The notes: generated from the letters alone by a model not told the origin. A DNA stretch of 53,356 bases from Bacteroidales bacterium UBA1680 (GCA_002320605.1 DCKG01000038.1:1-53356); one strand, 5' to 3'; numbered from the stretch's first letter, positions 26,077 through 35,071 are shown. Translations and numbers: made by a program.

Positions 26077-27774
26077 TTAGATTGATCTTAGGAACTTGAC
26101 CACCGCGTCACGATCCTCTTTCGGCAGATTGTAGAATTGCACGGCAGAGTCGTAGGCATCGGATTCCTTGCTGTAGGCATGCCACATTATTGCTTCGACC
26201 TCGTTACGGGCGCGGCAGTCGTGCAGGCGGTCTTCAGCGCCCGTGTTCGAGAAGCTAAGGCCTCTGCCCCAAAGCGGAGTAGTGCGGCACCAAGAGCCGT
26301 GGATGTCGTTCTTCATGTGCAGCCTGTGCTGGATGAAGTCTGAATATGGATGAATAGTCTGGTTGGCATAACGAGGAAGCTGCCTGCCTCCTATGCTCTC
26401 GGGAGCCCAGTAATTGTCCGGTCCGGTATGCCATGTAGGCTTATGGCAGGCTGCGCAGCCCATCGCCAGGAATAATCCTTTGCCTCTCTGGACGTCTTTG
26501 TCCTGAAGGTTGCGTGCCCTAGGAATCGCCAAGCCCCTGTGCCATACTAGAAAATTGTAATATGTGTCATCATCCATCTCTGGAGAGAAATTGTGGTATT
26601 CGTTGTCGAACTGGTCTGTGCCTGGGCTGAGGAGGGTTCTAACTGCGGCGGCTATCCCTTCGTCCGTGCCATCGGCGTAATAAGGACTCTCCGGATTGGC
26701 TTTGATCGCAGCGATGACCTCTTTATTTTCGCTCATCGCTTTTGCCCACGCATTCGTCGTGTAGAGGAAATGGCGGTCGCTCCTGCTTACGTTGGTTATG
26801 TTCCAGATAGCGTTCGCTCCTGGCCCGTCCTGAAGGGTGGCTCTGGTAAGAGCGTAGGTGTAGCGTTTGAGAAGCTTGTCGCTGGCAGTAGTAGAAGTGC
26901 CGTCCGCATAGCGCCCAGGCGTCGTAAGGCTGTACCATGCGGTAGCCGCCATGTCGCCTGCCTCTTTGTCCCAGAAGCGTGGGTTCAGCTCGACGAACTG
27001 GGCCTCTTTCCTGTACTGAGCTATTATGGAATCTTGCGGGATGGCATCTATGACTCCTGTCCCGATGATTCCTATCGTAGACTCCAGGCGGACTTCTATG
27101 TCAGATGGCTGCGGGTCAGTGTTGAATGCATCCGTAGGAATGGAAACGGTAGGGTAGATAAGTCCGTAAGTCTCGCCGTCCTTGAACTGCATCGGAAGCC
27201 CGCTTTCCATAGCTGAAACCGGAGTCCACGTGATAGTTATTTGTTCACCATCCAAAGGAGTTTTGAAAGGATATGATGCATTGGTCTGTGGCATTCCTGT
27301 CACCTCGCTGATATAAGGTCCGTCATTGCTGCTAGGTTCTGCCGGGTGATAAATTGCCAAAAGGCACCCGTTCCCGAATTTAGATGGATAGCTGCTCTGG
27401 CGTTTCCCATGCCCATACCCGGGGTGGCAGTCAAGGCAGCTGGATCTCAGGTATGCTGGTCCAAGGCCATTGAAAGGCTTAGTGTCCACTGTGAAATTTC
27501 TCTCGAACGAAGCTTCTCCATTCTGGAATGCAGTGAAAAGTCCTTGGTTCGTGACGGCGGGAGTCTCATCCTCATAGCATCCAGATTGCACATTATCCGT
27601 AGTCCCTAGCGCACCTCCAGGATACCATTCGTCAGCAGAGAAATTCCCGACTGCTTTACCAATATACTCATGCTCCTTTATCGTCGTTCCTGTGTTCACG
27701 AAATCTTTATCTTTGCAGGAGGCGACGCAGATGGCAGCCAATGCAGCCAACAGTATATTAATATGTTTTCTCAT
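26077..27774 (-). CDS. Di-heme DUF1111 oxidoreductase lipoprotein
   Basis: A periplasmic or surface lipoprotein of the DUF1111/di-heme 'thiol oxidoreductase' family, related to cytochrome c peroxidases. I chose the Met directly before the lipoprotein signal (MRKHINILLAALAAICVASC) over one 27 bp upstream. Two c-type heme motifs are present: CLDCH near residue 100 and CAACH near residue 440 of the mature frame. Family members are often next to imelysin genes and respond to iron limitation. Here it lies 69 bp after an imelysin gene and 2 bp before ccsBA. Confidence 0.88.
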   Translation of the reverse strand: MRKHINILLAALAAICVASCKDKDFVNTGTTIKEHEYIGKAVGNFSADEWYPGGALGTTDNVQSGCYEDETPAVTNQGLFTAFQNGEASFERNFTVDTKPFNGLGPAYLRSSCLDCHPGYGHGKRQSSYPSKFGNGCLLAIYHPAEPSSNDGPYISEVTGMPQTNASYPFKTPLDGEQITITWTPVSAMESGLPMQFKDGETYGLIYPTVSIPTDAFNTDPQPSDIEVRLESTIGIIGTGVIDAIPQDSIIAQYRKEAQFVELNPRFWDKEAGDMAATAWYSLTTPGRYADGTSTTASDKLLKRYTYALTRATLQDGPGANAIWNITNVSRSDRHFLYTTNAWAKAMSENKEVIAAIKANPESPYYADGTDEGIAAAVRTLLSPGTDQFDNEYHNFSPEMDDDTYYNFLVWHRGLAIPRARNLQDKDVQRGKGLFLAMGCAACHKPTWHTGPDNYWAPESIGGRQLPRYANQTIHPYSDFIQHRLHMKNDIHGSWCRTTPLWGRGLSFSNTGAEDRLHDCRARNEVEAIMWHAYSKESDAYDSAVQFYNLPKEDRDAVVKFLRSI

Positions 27775-27843
27775 TTTGTCTTTCCATAAATTGCCGGCCA
27801 ATGATTGCGCATCAGCCGGCTTCCTGATTCAAATCAATCTATG

Positions 27844-29100
27844 CTATAGAGTGCCAAGCCATTGGTCAAGCTTTGACAATTCGGTGTTCAAGTTGTTGAT
27901 CGCAGCCTGCGCAATGCCAACCTCACTTGCCCTCGTATTGTTCACGAATCCACCCGGTAAGGCTTGGCAGGCTTTAAGTGCCTTGATGGATGCATCGTAA
28001 GCATCGTTGATGGATTTTGCCATTGCCGGATTATTTTCCTGGACGAATTGGAGAAGTGAGCTGCTAGTGTTTCTTTTCTCTTCTCTTCCGCCGTTGAGGC
28101 TGTCCCAGATGCTCTCGATGTTACCCTGGAAGTCGTAGAACGACCTCTGTGAATATGGTGACTCGATGTAATTTGGATCTTCTCCTGAATATGGATTGCC
28201 TATCTTCGTGTTGGCGACTTCGTTGCATATATTCATGCACCCTGCATTGACGATGTCTCTCATTGCTGCAATCCAAGTGGCATACGTGGAGCCTGATTTA
28301 GTGGCTGAAAGAAAATTCTGGCCGTATGTGTAGCCGTTGCCTTGAATCCTTGAAGGTATTTCAAGGTCTTCGACTCTTTTAAGATGAGCGGCAGGGGCAT
28401 TCTCGTTCCAGCTCACTTCCATCTGCCAGCAGCGGTCGCGCAGGTCGCCGGCTACCGCGGTTGCGTAGATGATCTCTTCCAGCCCGGTTACGCCAGTATT
28501 CTTGAATGTGGCATGCCCTTCATTGCCATTGAAGGCTGATGCCTCGCGGTTCTTTCCATCCCGGAATATCACGAATTCTATTCCGTGAAAGCCTAAAAGT
28601 TCCTGACCCAGTTTCCCTGCGGCATAGGCGATTGCGTCGTCCTCGTTTTCGGCGTCTAGGTTGGCCATCTGAGTCTTGTTGCTGAGCGCATCGGCTAAGC
28701 CTTGCAGGTCTAACGGCCAGGTATCGATGTGTGGATCGATTCCGAAGTCAGTGGCCGCGCCGAAAAGGAACGCCTCAGACTCCTCGTAGTATCCTCTTGC
28801 CAGGAGGAATTCGGCGCAGATGTCGTCTATTTCGCTCTGGGAGGCAGACGCTCCTCCTTTCATCTTGGTCTTCAAGGCGAGCAGGTCTTCGTAAAGTTTC
28901 TGTGTCTCGGTGGCTAGCAGGCTGTAGGTAAGGTTGACCGTGCTGCCTACATATTGTTTTGCGATGGCCTCGAAATCTGCATCGTATTTTCCATTGTCGT
29001 CCTTGTTATCTTTGCCATTGTTACAAGACGATATTGCCAGCGGCAAAGTCAATGTCACTAGCATTGAGAGAATAAATTTAGTAGCTATTTTCATATTCAT
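27844..29100 (-). CDS. Imelysin family (IrpA-like) lipoprotein
   Basis: Imelysin-like proteins are envelope proteins tied to iron uptake, related to EfeO. This 418-residue protein has a lipoprotein signal (LTLPLAISSC) and the GxHxxE motif as LLGFHGIEFVIF near residue 175, the putative metal site. The mature protein is helical throughout, as expected (LTYSLLATETQKLYEDLL). Met3 is an alternative start. It lies 18 bp after the barrel gene and is followed by the di-heme protein gene, the common irpA-irpB-type arrangement. Confidence 0.9.
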   Translation of the reverse strand: MNMKIATKFILSMLVTLTLPLAISSCNNGKDNKDDNGKYDADFEAIAKQYVGSTVNLTYSLLATETQKLYEDLLALKTKMKGGASASQSEIDDICAEFLLARGYYEESEAFLFGAATDFGIDPHIDTWPLDLQGLADALSNKTQMANLDAENEDDAIAYAAGKLGQELLGFHGIEFVIFRDGKNREASAFNGNEGHATFKNTGVTGLEEIIYATAVAGDLRDRCWQMEVSWNENAPAAHLKRVEDLEIPSRIQGNGYTYGQNFLSATKSGSTYATWIAAMRDIVNAGCMNICNEVANTKIGNPYSGEDPNYIESPYSQRSFYDFQGNIESIWDSLNGGREEKRNTSSSLLQFVQENNPAMAKSINDAYDASIKALKACQALPGGFVNNTRASEVGIAQAAINNLNTELSKLDQWLGTL

Positions 29101-29118
29101 TGATGATTTTAATATTCA

Positions 29119-30432
29119 TTATCTGAAGAATCCCTCGTAGGCTATCCCTATGTTTATCGATGGCTCATTGTTGTAGGTCTTGTGGAAGAACCTTTCGCTG
29201 AACTCGGCCTTTATCGCTATCTGCCTTATCGGGTGATAGTTTATTCCTCCGGCAACTCTGATTTTCCCAGTATACGGGTACCTCTGCTGGTCTTTGGCGG
29301 GAATATAGGAATTGTAATATTCGTAACGCGCGAAGACAAAAAATTTCTGCCCGTCCAAGCATTTGCTGTTGAAAATAGAGAATATATCGTAACCGCCTTC
29401 GGCTCCTACCGCTACGGCGTTTCTCCCTACTGGATTTTTCTTGTAAGGGGAGTTGTTCGCAGCTAGGTTCCTTTTTATGTAGCTAATGGTCGAGGCATCG
29501 CTGAGGTAGCCGTAATCGGCATTGCCTCTTATGATCCAGTTGTGGTCGTCGTAGGTGAAATCTATGCTGCCGATGGCAACGTTGCCCTTGACGTTGTCGT
29601 ATTTCTTGCCATCTCCTTCAAGGTCATGAGGATAGGAGTTGTGCATGGAGCGTCCGAAATATCCGCTCATTCCTATTCTGAGCCCTTTGACTGAATAGTT
29701 ATCAACCCTTGCCGCGAGACCGTATTTGTTGGCGATCTTGAATTCGTAAGGGGAGCCGGCTCCATTATGTATCCAGCCTTCCCTGTCGAACATGAACCCA
29801 TCTAGGCCGGCCAACAGCTGCAATTCGTATCTCCAGTCCTTTACTCTTCCCCAGAGGCTGATTCCAGTGTCATGCCATGTGCAAGGGAGAATCGTGTATT
29901 CGCCTTCTGGCCTGTATACCGTGAAATAGTTAAGCGGTTCGTGGTGAGCATTTGTGAGTCCTACCGGCACGACTATGTGCCCGGCTCTTATGCTCAGCCA
30001 TGATGCGAAAGTCTTCTGGATCCATAACTGCTCCAGCTCAACTTCTCCGCCTTTCTCGTTCTCAAGCTCCCATTCTCCTCCTTCGTCGAACTCCTTCTCT
30101 GTGGCAGAACCAGTTCCAGTATGCTCGAATTCTATTTCGGAACTCAGCGTCCAGCCTTTGCCAAAGTCGTAGCTTATGTAAAAAACGGCGTGTGGGATGT
30201 CGAACCTGCCGTGGCTAGGCTCGTTCTTGTAACTTGCGGGACTTGAGTATCTGTAGACATTATCGCTGTAGAAGTTTCTTGAATATACCGCCTCGCCGTA
30301 CCCACCGAGAGTGAGTCTTCTGCCGCCGATATGTTCGTAGACGCTGTCGGAAGCACTTGCCGCAATGTTCTGGGCCAAAGCAGCCTGACCTAGAAATGCC
30401 GAACAAAATAATAAGAGAACAATCTTTTTCAT
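29119..30432 (-). CDS. Outer-membrane beta-barrel (porin-like) protein
   Basis: A 437-residue protein with a signal peptide (MKKIVLLLFCSAFLGQAALA then QN) and alternating aromatic beta strands throughout, starting with LTLGGYGEAVYSRNF and ending with an aromatic residue in IGIAYEGFFR, as outer-membrane barrels do. Its pattern (FDIPHAVFYISYDFGKGWTL, ASWLSIRAGHIVVPVGLTNA) resembles phosphate-selective porin O/P or related Bacteroidetes porins. It is the first gene of a five-gene operon and has a strong promoter, so it may be the outer-membrane entry port for the substrate that imelysin and the di-heme protein handle. Confidence 0.8.
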   Translation of the reverse strand: MKKIVLLLFCSAFLGQAALAQNIAASASDSVYEHIGGRRLTLGGYGEAVYSRNFYSDNVYRYSSPASYKNEPSHGRFDIPHAVFYISYDFGKGWTLSSEIEFEHTGTGSATEKEFDEGGEWELENEKGGEVELEQLWIQKTFASWLSIRAGHIVVPVGLTNAHHEPLNYFTVYRPEGEYTILPCTWHDTGISLWGRVKDWRYELQLLAGLDGFMFDREGWIHNGAGSPYEFKIANKYGLAARVDNYSVKGLRIGMSGYFGRSMHNSYPHDLEGDGKKYDNVKGNVAIGSIDFTYDDHNWIIRGNADYGYLSDASTISYIKRNLAANNSPYKKNPVGRNAVAVGAEGGYDIFSIFNSKCLDGQKFFVFARYEYYNSYIPAKDQQRYPYTGKIRVAGGINYHPIRQIAIKAEFSERFFHKTYNNEPSINIGIAYEGFFR

Positions 30433-30439
30433 TTCGTCG

Positions 30440-30470
30440 CAAAGTTATCCCTGAAAGGACTGGTCGTCAA
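30440..30470 (-). promoter_or_regulatory. Promoter of the barrel-imelysin-diheme operon
   Basis: On the minus strand TTG and TAACTTTG are exactly 20 bp apart, the best promoter match in the window, with the -7 box 7 bp before the start codon region. No Fur-like box was recognised. Confidence 0.7.
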
Positions 30471-30489
30471 TCCCCAGAAATTATGATTT

Positions 30490-30548
30490 AGAAGCTGTTT
30501 TGAAATGTTTGCCGCAGTTATTTATAAGGATTTTTCAAAACGGCTTCT
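30490..30548. repeat. 15-bp imperfect inverted repeat (MITE-like or terminator hairpin)
   Basis: AGAAGCTGTTTTGAA and its near complement (14 of 15 match) flank 29 bp of AT-rich sequence. One arm begins right at the stop codon of the GT2 gene. A T run after the second arm is missing on the GT2 strand, so a simple terminator is less likely. A short IS-end or MITE remnant is an alternative. Confidence 0.5.
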
Positions 30549-31299
30549 AATGCCTACAGCCTATTTTTTTGATTTCGTTAATTAGTTTGCGTGGATAGCC
30601 GTAGATGAGGGCGAGGAAGCAGAGGACGATGTTGAGGATGGTTATGCGCAGGAAGTCCCAGAATGGGCGGAAGTGGGTGATGCGCTGGGAATGGGGTGGG
30701 TAGTAGACTTGAATGGGAATTTCCTGGATGTCAACACCTTTCCAGCATTGGGATACCAGCAGTTCCAGTTCGGCTTCATAACGGCTCGTGAGCAAAGCCA
30801 TGGAGCCAAGCTTGCGTAGCTGGTAGAGGCGGAAGCCGCATTGGGTGTCGGAGAGCCTCTTCCCGGTCTGGACTTTGAACCAAAAATTCGAGAACCTGTT
30901 TGCGAAGGCGTTCCCACCTGGCATGTTTTCGTGCCGTAAATTTCTGCATCCTACGAGCATGGAATCTGGGTGCATGTCAAGAGCGGCGGTGAATGAAGGG
31001 ATGTCTTCTGGATAGTGTTGCCCGTCGGAGTCCAGAGTGATTGCTCGCTCGAAGCCAAGCGATGCGGCAGCGCAGAACCCCGTCTTCAGCGCATGCCCCT
31101 TGCCTCGATTCTGGTCATGCCTGACGACCTTGGCGGGAAGACCTTGCAAAGCTGAAGCAGAGCCGTCTGTGCTGCCGTCGTCCACCACGATGACGTCGCA
31201 GCAGAAGTTCAATGCCCTTTCAGCGACACCGCGCACCGTCCCCGCATTGTCGTAGCAAGGAATGATTACGCAGCATTTGAGCCGCTTCAAGATGTTCAT
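30547..31299 (-). CDS. GT2 family glycosyltransferase of the aryl-polyene-type operon
   Basis: A family 2 glycosyltransferase of about 250 residues: CCVIIPCYDNAGTV at the nucleotide-binding start, DVIVVDDGSTDGSA, NRGKGHALKTGF and the metal-binding DSDGQH. It ends with a hydrophobic segment (FLRITILNIVLCFLALIYGY). It resembles dolichyl-phosphate mannosyltransferase-like enzymes. The frame opens further upstream, to 31374; I chose Met at MNILKRLKCCVIIPC because it starts the domain cleanly, but 31341 or 31317 are possible. It is the last gene of the operon and could glycosylate the polyene or its lipid carrier. Confidence 0.8.
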   Translation of the reverse strand: MNILKRLKCCVIIPCYDNAGTVRGVAERALNFCCDVIVVDDGSTDGSASALQGLPAKVVRHDQNRGKGHALKTGFCAAASLGFERAITLDSDGQHYPEDIPSFTAALDMHPDSMLVGCRNLRHENMPGGNAFANRFSNFWFKVQTGKRLSDTQCGFRLYQLRKLGSMALLTSRYEAELELLVSQCWKGVDIQEIPIQVYYPPHSQRITHFRPFWDFLRITILNIVLCFLALIYGYPRKLINEIKKIGCRH

Positions 31300-31327
31300 G
31301 GAGTCGGTGGGCGACATGTATGTTGAA

Positions 31328-31711
31328 TCAGACGATGGCATATTCAAGAAACATTTTGCTTCGGATGTCGTCATTGACGGAAATTTCCAATGTGGCGGTG
31401 GCTGTGCTATCGGAGGCTTTAATATTTGTAAATGAATATATTACCTCGTCATTCGGGTAGATGGGCGCAATGAATTTCAGGTTCGAAATTCCTCGCAGCG
31501 ATAGAGAGCCAAGTTTTTTTTCGAGCAGTTCGGTCGCCACCCTCACTTGGATGGCGCCAGGGGTGATGGGGTATTCCGGAAAATGGGCTTTGAATATGTC
31601 ATTGTCAGGCAGAAGCCGGATTAGGAAGCTTAGATCCTGAATCAAGTTCAGGATGAAGCGTGGATGCTGGACTTCTCTCAGCATCTGATAGAAACATCCT
31701 TCAAGCTTCAT
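31328..31711 (-). CDS. Hotdog-fold 3-hydroxyacyl-ACP dehydratase-like protein
   Basis: A FabZ-like hotdog protein of about 127 residues. The family pattern is NDIFKAHFPEYPITPGAIQ, with the expected His and PG, followed by strands SLSLRGISNLKFIAPIYPND. The ATG overlaps the LolA-like stop by 4 bp. The N-terminal extension includes ILNLIQDL, encoded by an inserted palindromic element that is also found in the hotdog-KS gene of this operon. In aryl-polyene assembly such a dehydratase would make each conjugated double bond; here the catalytic role is inferred. Confidence 0.75.
   Translation of the reverse strand: MKLEGCFYQMLREVQHPRFILNLIQDLSFLIRLLPDNDIFKAHFPEYPITPGAIQVRVATELLEKKLGSLSLRGISNLKFIAPIYPNDEVIYSFTNIKASDSTATATLEISVNDDIRSKMFLEYAIV
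31633..31655. repeat. Palindromic element, copy 1
   Basis: A 23-bp near-palindrome with arms ATCCTGAA and TTCAGGAT, inserted in frame near the start of the hotdog dehydratase gene. It is 20 of 23 identical to copy 2. Confidence 0.7.
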
Positions 31712-32349
31712 TGTGGCACAGAGAAACATTCTGGATTTATCCCTTTGTTATACTGGGCGTTGCAGATGTGGATCACCGTCTGGCCGTTATTCTCGATGAG
31801 ATCCACCTGAATGACTTTCAAGTCCTTGTCGAAATGCATTCTGACCGACTTGTACATCTGTCGGAGATCTCGCTTCTGAGGCACCAATTCAGCGACATAC
31901 TTGCCCTCGTCAGAGAACATCTTAACCTTGAAATCATCCGTGCCCGAAAGCGCCTCTCCGGTGAGACTGCCTCGGATCATGCCAGCGATGCGCTTGTAGA
32001 TTCTGTTCGACGAAGCATCAATCTTCCGAATGCCATCGCCCGACTTTAGGACAGTGTTGGCACCGTCTGAAACGAAGAGAAATGCGGCCGGAGACGTATA
32101 TTCCCAGCGCAGCCTGCCTTCCTGATAGTACATCTTGCCCTTAGAAATCAGAGTCTCGCTCAGCATGGAATTGCTCCGCTCCTGAGTGAAATCGGCCTGG
32201 AGGCTCTTTATCTCGGCGCAAGCTGAGATGATTTCCTGGGTAGCCTTCTGCGTATCGTCAGGGCTCATCGGAGTGAGGTCCGCCGCCAGGCATGTCACCC
32301 CGGCGAAGAGAGCGGCGAGAGCCAGCAATATATTCTTTAACATATTCAT
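31708..32349 (-). CDS. LolA-like outer-membrane lipoprotein carrier
   Basis: A periplasmic LolA-like protein of 213 residues: signal peptide (ILLALAALFAGVTCLA then AD), LQADFTQERSNSMLSETLISKG, and MYYQEGRLRWEYTSP, the classic LolA signatures. Dedicated LolA-like proteins are a regular part of aryl-polyene clusters and are thought to escort the lipid product to the outer membrane. Start and stop overlap neighbours in TAATG and ATGA fashion. Confidence 0.87.
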   Translation of the reverse strand: MNMLKNILLALAALFAGVTCLAADLTPMSPDDTQKATQEIISACAEIKSLQADFTQERSNSMLSETLISKGKMYYQEGRLRWEYTSPAAFLFVSDGANTVLKSGDGIRKIDASSNRIYKRIAGMIRGSLTGEALSGTDDFKVKMFSDEGKYVAELVPQKRDLRQMYKSVRMHFDKDLKVIQVDLIENNGQTVIHICNAQYNKGINPECFSVPQ

Positions 32350-32702
32350 TATCTTGCAATTAAAACGCAGCCGCTGATTATTAGGAAAACCCCTATCCAG
32401 CGAGTGAAGGGGATATTTTCGTGAAATATGAATATTGCAGCGAGCATGCCGAAGACATAGCTCAGGCTTATCATAGGGTATGCCATGCTAAAAGGGAATT
32501 TCTTAAGAATATACATCCACAGCACCGTGCCACCGACATAGCAAAGACCACAGCCGAGGAACCACCAGTTGACGAGAAGATGACCGAAGAACCTCCAGGT
32601 CCACTCGAACTTCCCCATCTGCTCAAGGGCAAACTTCAGCAACACCTGGCCGCCAGAGAGCAGCAGGCTCTGCGCGACCGCCAGTCCAATTAGTTCCCAC
32701 AT
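32349..32702 (-). CDS. Small DMT-superfamily (EamA/SMR-like) membrane protein
   Basis: A 117-residue protein with four membrane segments (LIGLAVAQSLLLSGGQVLLKFAL; WFLGCGLCYVGGTVLWMYIL; SMAYPMISLSYVFGMLAAIF; RWIGVFLIISGCVLI) and the FPFSMAYPMISLSYVFGML pattern of small multidrug-resistance-like proteins. Such proteins occur in glycolipid-flipping loci and could flip the lipid-linked product. It overlaps the upstream KS-like gene by 13 bp. Confidence 0.82.
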   Translation of the reverse strand: MWELIGLAVAQSLLLSGGQVLLKFALEQMGKFEWTWRFFGHLLVNWWFLGCGLCYVGGTVLWMYILKKFPFSMAYPMISLSYVFGMLAAIFIFHENIPFTRWIGVFLIISGCVLIAR

Positions 32703-33592
32703 GACTTCTTAAGATGCACCAACCCGATGTCGGCTCCTAAATCATTAACAATCAATATATCTGAACATTTCCCATTCGCTATCAGTTCCGCTCCCGCGAC
32801 GCAGGCGAGGCCAGAGACGGAAAAGTTCTTCCCGAACAAATTCAGATAATCCGGGCTTCTCATAACATATTCTGCGCCATAGCCGTCCACGATTCCGTCC
32901 AGCCCCCTTGTTTTCCCATCAGCGCCCTTCGCCGTGGCGCGGAAAATCCGCATGTCGGCAATCTCGCAGAGGGCATTTTCCGGGGAAGAGGAGAGCATCA
33001 GCGCAGCCGAGCCCTCAGAAGCGATGTCCTTCGGGCTCAGCCAGCCAGACTTCAGCAGAAATTCGTAGGCCACTTCCGTGATCTCGTCGTGCGAGCCCAC
33101 CAGAGCGGTGTCGATTTCGCCAGACTGCAACTGCAGGAAAGCATCCAGCAAGGCACTCTCGAATGAGATTTCATCCTGTGAATATGTGCAATTGTAGCCA
33201 GTGCAATGAATATTTATTGCCACCAGCGAACCGATAGTGTTATGGGTGGACTGCATGAACTGCGTCGGAGGCAGCATTTCTTCACCGTCCTTGCATATTT
33301 TCTCCAGGAATATCTCGGTATTCTCCACGCAGCCAAGCCCCGTTCCTGTCATGATTGCATCAGGGTTCCCTATTCCGGAATCCCTCATTGCCTGCAATGA
33401 CGTGGCTAAGGCTCTTTTCATGAGGCTGCCCATGCGCCTGGACTGAATAGGAGTGAAGTACGGGCTCCAGTCTGGGTCTATGCAATGATGCGAGCCTTGG
33501 GAATATTCCAGCGGTTCCCTCATCCAGTCGTCGCAGAGCGGTTTCTGGATGGAAATCTGGCTGGCTGCCCGTATGTAGGCTTTCTGTCTCAT
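32690..33592 (-). CDS. Chain-length-factor-like beta-ketoacyl synthase (no nucleophilic Cys)
   Basis: A thiolase-fold protein of 300 residues. The ATG at the ATGA overlap with the KS gene gives MRQKAYIRAASQISI; the longer open frame upstream is out-of-frame KS sequence. It has the N-terminal KS-like GTGLGCVENTEIFLE and FMQSTHNTIGSLVAI. In place of the KS Cys region it reads CTYSQDEISFESALL, so no cysteine sits at the nucleophile position. This makes it a KS-beta/chain-length-factor-like partner of the preceding KS, expected to set polyene length. It is shorter than a full KS (about 400) and lacks the C-terminal His motifs. Confidence 0.78.
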   Translation of the reverse strand: MRQKAYIRAASQISIQKPLCDDWMREPLEYSQGSHHCIDPDWSPYFTPIQSRRMGSLMKRALATSLQAMRDSGIGNPDAIMTGTGLGCVENTEIFLEKICKDGEEMLPPTQFMQSTHNTIGSLVAINIHCTGYNCTYSQDEISFESALLDAFLQLQSGEIDTALVGSHDEITEVAYEFLLKSGWLSPKDIASEGSAALMLSSSPENALCEIADMRIFRATAKGADGKTRGLDGIVDGYGAEYVMRSPDYLNLFGKNFSVSGLACVAGAELIANGKCSDILIVNDLGADIGLVHLKKSCGN

Positions 33593-34803
33593 ATCTTTGA
33601 AAACAATAGGCTCGTATCGTTGCCGCCGAAGGCGAATGAATTGCAAAGGACATGCTCTAGCTGCGCCTTGCGAGCGGAGGAGGCACAACCGGAACCCTGA
33701 TTTGTGGGTGTATCCACGTAAGGGATTATTCCTCCCTCGAACGGGGTCTTCCATCCGAGATTGACGGGGATGAAGCCGTTCAACATAGCCAGAAGGCATA
33801 TCACCGATTCTATTCCGCCCGATGCGCTCGTGGTGTGCCCTGTGAAAGACTTCGTGGAAGAAACCGGAGGCATGCCCTCCCCGAACGTTCGCTTCAGCGC
33901 ACGGCTCTCGCTCTCATCATTATTCACCGTTCCAGTGCCGTGAGCGTTCACGTAATCGATGTCCCGAGGCTCCAGCCCTGCCATGGCAATCGCTTCATTC
34001 ATAGCCTTGTAAGCTCCGTCGCCATCCGGTGATGACGCCGTCTGGTGGAAGGCATCGCAGGCATTGCCGTAGCCATCTAGGAAAGCGAGCGGTTCCGCCC
34101 CTCTGGCTTGGGCATGAGCCTGGCTTTCCAGAACCAGGAATCCGGCTCCCTCGCCGAGATTGAGGCCTGCCCTGCTGGCATCGAACGGCCTGCAAGGCTC
34201 TGAATCAAGAATCATCAGCGAATTGAAGCCGTTCAAGTGGTATTTCGTGAGGCATTCCGCCCCGCCAGCAACCACGACATCCGCCCTGCCGGAACGGATG
34301 AGCCTTGCTGCCAGAATCAGCGAATTGGCTGCCGAGGAACAAGCCGTGGAAGTGGTTGTCAGTGAATAGAATATACCAAAATAGCTGGCTATGTCGCTCG
34401 TGGAACTCCCGCATGTGTGGGTACGCGTCAGGTCGCCGTATCCGTTAGTCCCTGAAACTTCTAGGAAGTGCTCTTCGGTTATGTCCATCCCTCCCACTGT
34501 CGTCCCAGACACCAAGGCGATTTTCTGTTCTTTTGAGGATGCCTGGCTCAGTGCTTCGCGGATGGCATAAATGCCAAGCAAGGAAGTGCGGGCGATTTGT
34601 TTGTCGGAGGGGATGCGGAGGGTAGATTTGAGTTCGTCATCGGACATGCTTACCTCTCCGCAAGGAAGATCATGCGACGTGCGCAAATGGCGCAGAGGAC
34701 CGATGCCGCTACGGCATGCAAGCAGCGAGCGTAAAGTCTCCTCTTTGCCAGCGCCTATCGCAGAAATGATTCCTGCACCGGTTATCGCAATCCTGTCACC
34801 CAT
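33589..34803 (-). CDS. Beta-ketoacyl-ACP synthase (KS II-like)
   Basis: A FabF-like condensing enzyme of 404 residues starting at MGDRIAITGAGIIS. The catalytic triad is complete: Cys in TTSTACSSAANS near residue 153, His in NAHGTGTVNND near 286 and His in KSFTGHTTSASG near 322. It elongates the growing chain on the ACP. It starts 4 bp after the ACP gene and overlaps the chain-length-factor-like gene by 4 bp, so a heterodimer of the two is likely. Confidence 0.92.
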   Translation of the reverse strand: MGDRIAITGAGIISAIGAGKEETLRSLLACRSGIGPLRHLRTSHDLPCGEVSMSDDELKSTLRIPSDKQIARTSLLGIYAIREALSQASSKEQKIALVSGTTVGGMDITEEHFLEVSGTNGYGDLTRTHTCGSSTSDIASYFGIFYSLTTTSTACSSAANSLILAARLIRSGRADVVVAGGAECLTKYHLNGFNSLMILDSEPCRPFDASRAGLNLGEGAGFLVLESQAHAQARGAEPLAFLDGYGNACDAFHQTASSPDGDGAYKAMNEAIAMAGLEPRDIDYVNAHGTGTVNNDESESRALKRTFGEGMPPVSSTKSFTGHTTSASGGIESVICLLAMLNGFIPVNLGWKTPFEGGIIPYVDTPTNQGSGCASSARKAQLEHVLCNSFAFGGNDTSLLFSKI

Positions 34804-34807
34804 CGTT

Positions 34808-35071
34808 CTATTTTGTCCTGTGCGCAGCCACATAGTCGGCGATGCACTTCACCGACTTGAATATCTCCTTTCCTTCTGCAGGACCTTTCAGCTTTATGCC
34901 GTAATTTTTCTCGAGCAAGAGCATGAGCTCCAGAGCATCGATGGAATCCAGCCCCAGCCCTTCCTTGAAAAGCGGGGCGTTCTCATCAATCTCGTCGGGA
35001 GACATTCCTTTGAGGTTCAGCGCCTCGATAATCTTGTTCTTGATCTCCAAAACCAAATCTTCCATATTCAT
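34808..35071 (-). CDS. Acyl carrier protein
   Basis: An 87-residue ACP starting MNMEDLVLEIKNK at a TAATG overlap with the previous gene. The phosphopantetheine serine is Ser43 in GLGLDSIDALEL. It carries the starter or growing polyene in this operon. It is the second ACP of the operon and is clearly distinct from the one near 38.3 kb. Confidence 0.92.
   Translation of the reverse strand: MNMEDLVLEIKNKIIEALNLKGMSPDEIDENAPLFKEGLGLDSIDALELMLLLEKNYGIKLKGPAEGKEIFKSVKCIADYVAAHRTK

Noticed and set aside
33592..33799. N-terminal extension of the chain-length-factor-like gene
   Set aside because: The first 69 codons are out-of-frame KS sequence. The ATGA overlap gives a clean start.
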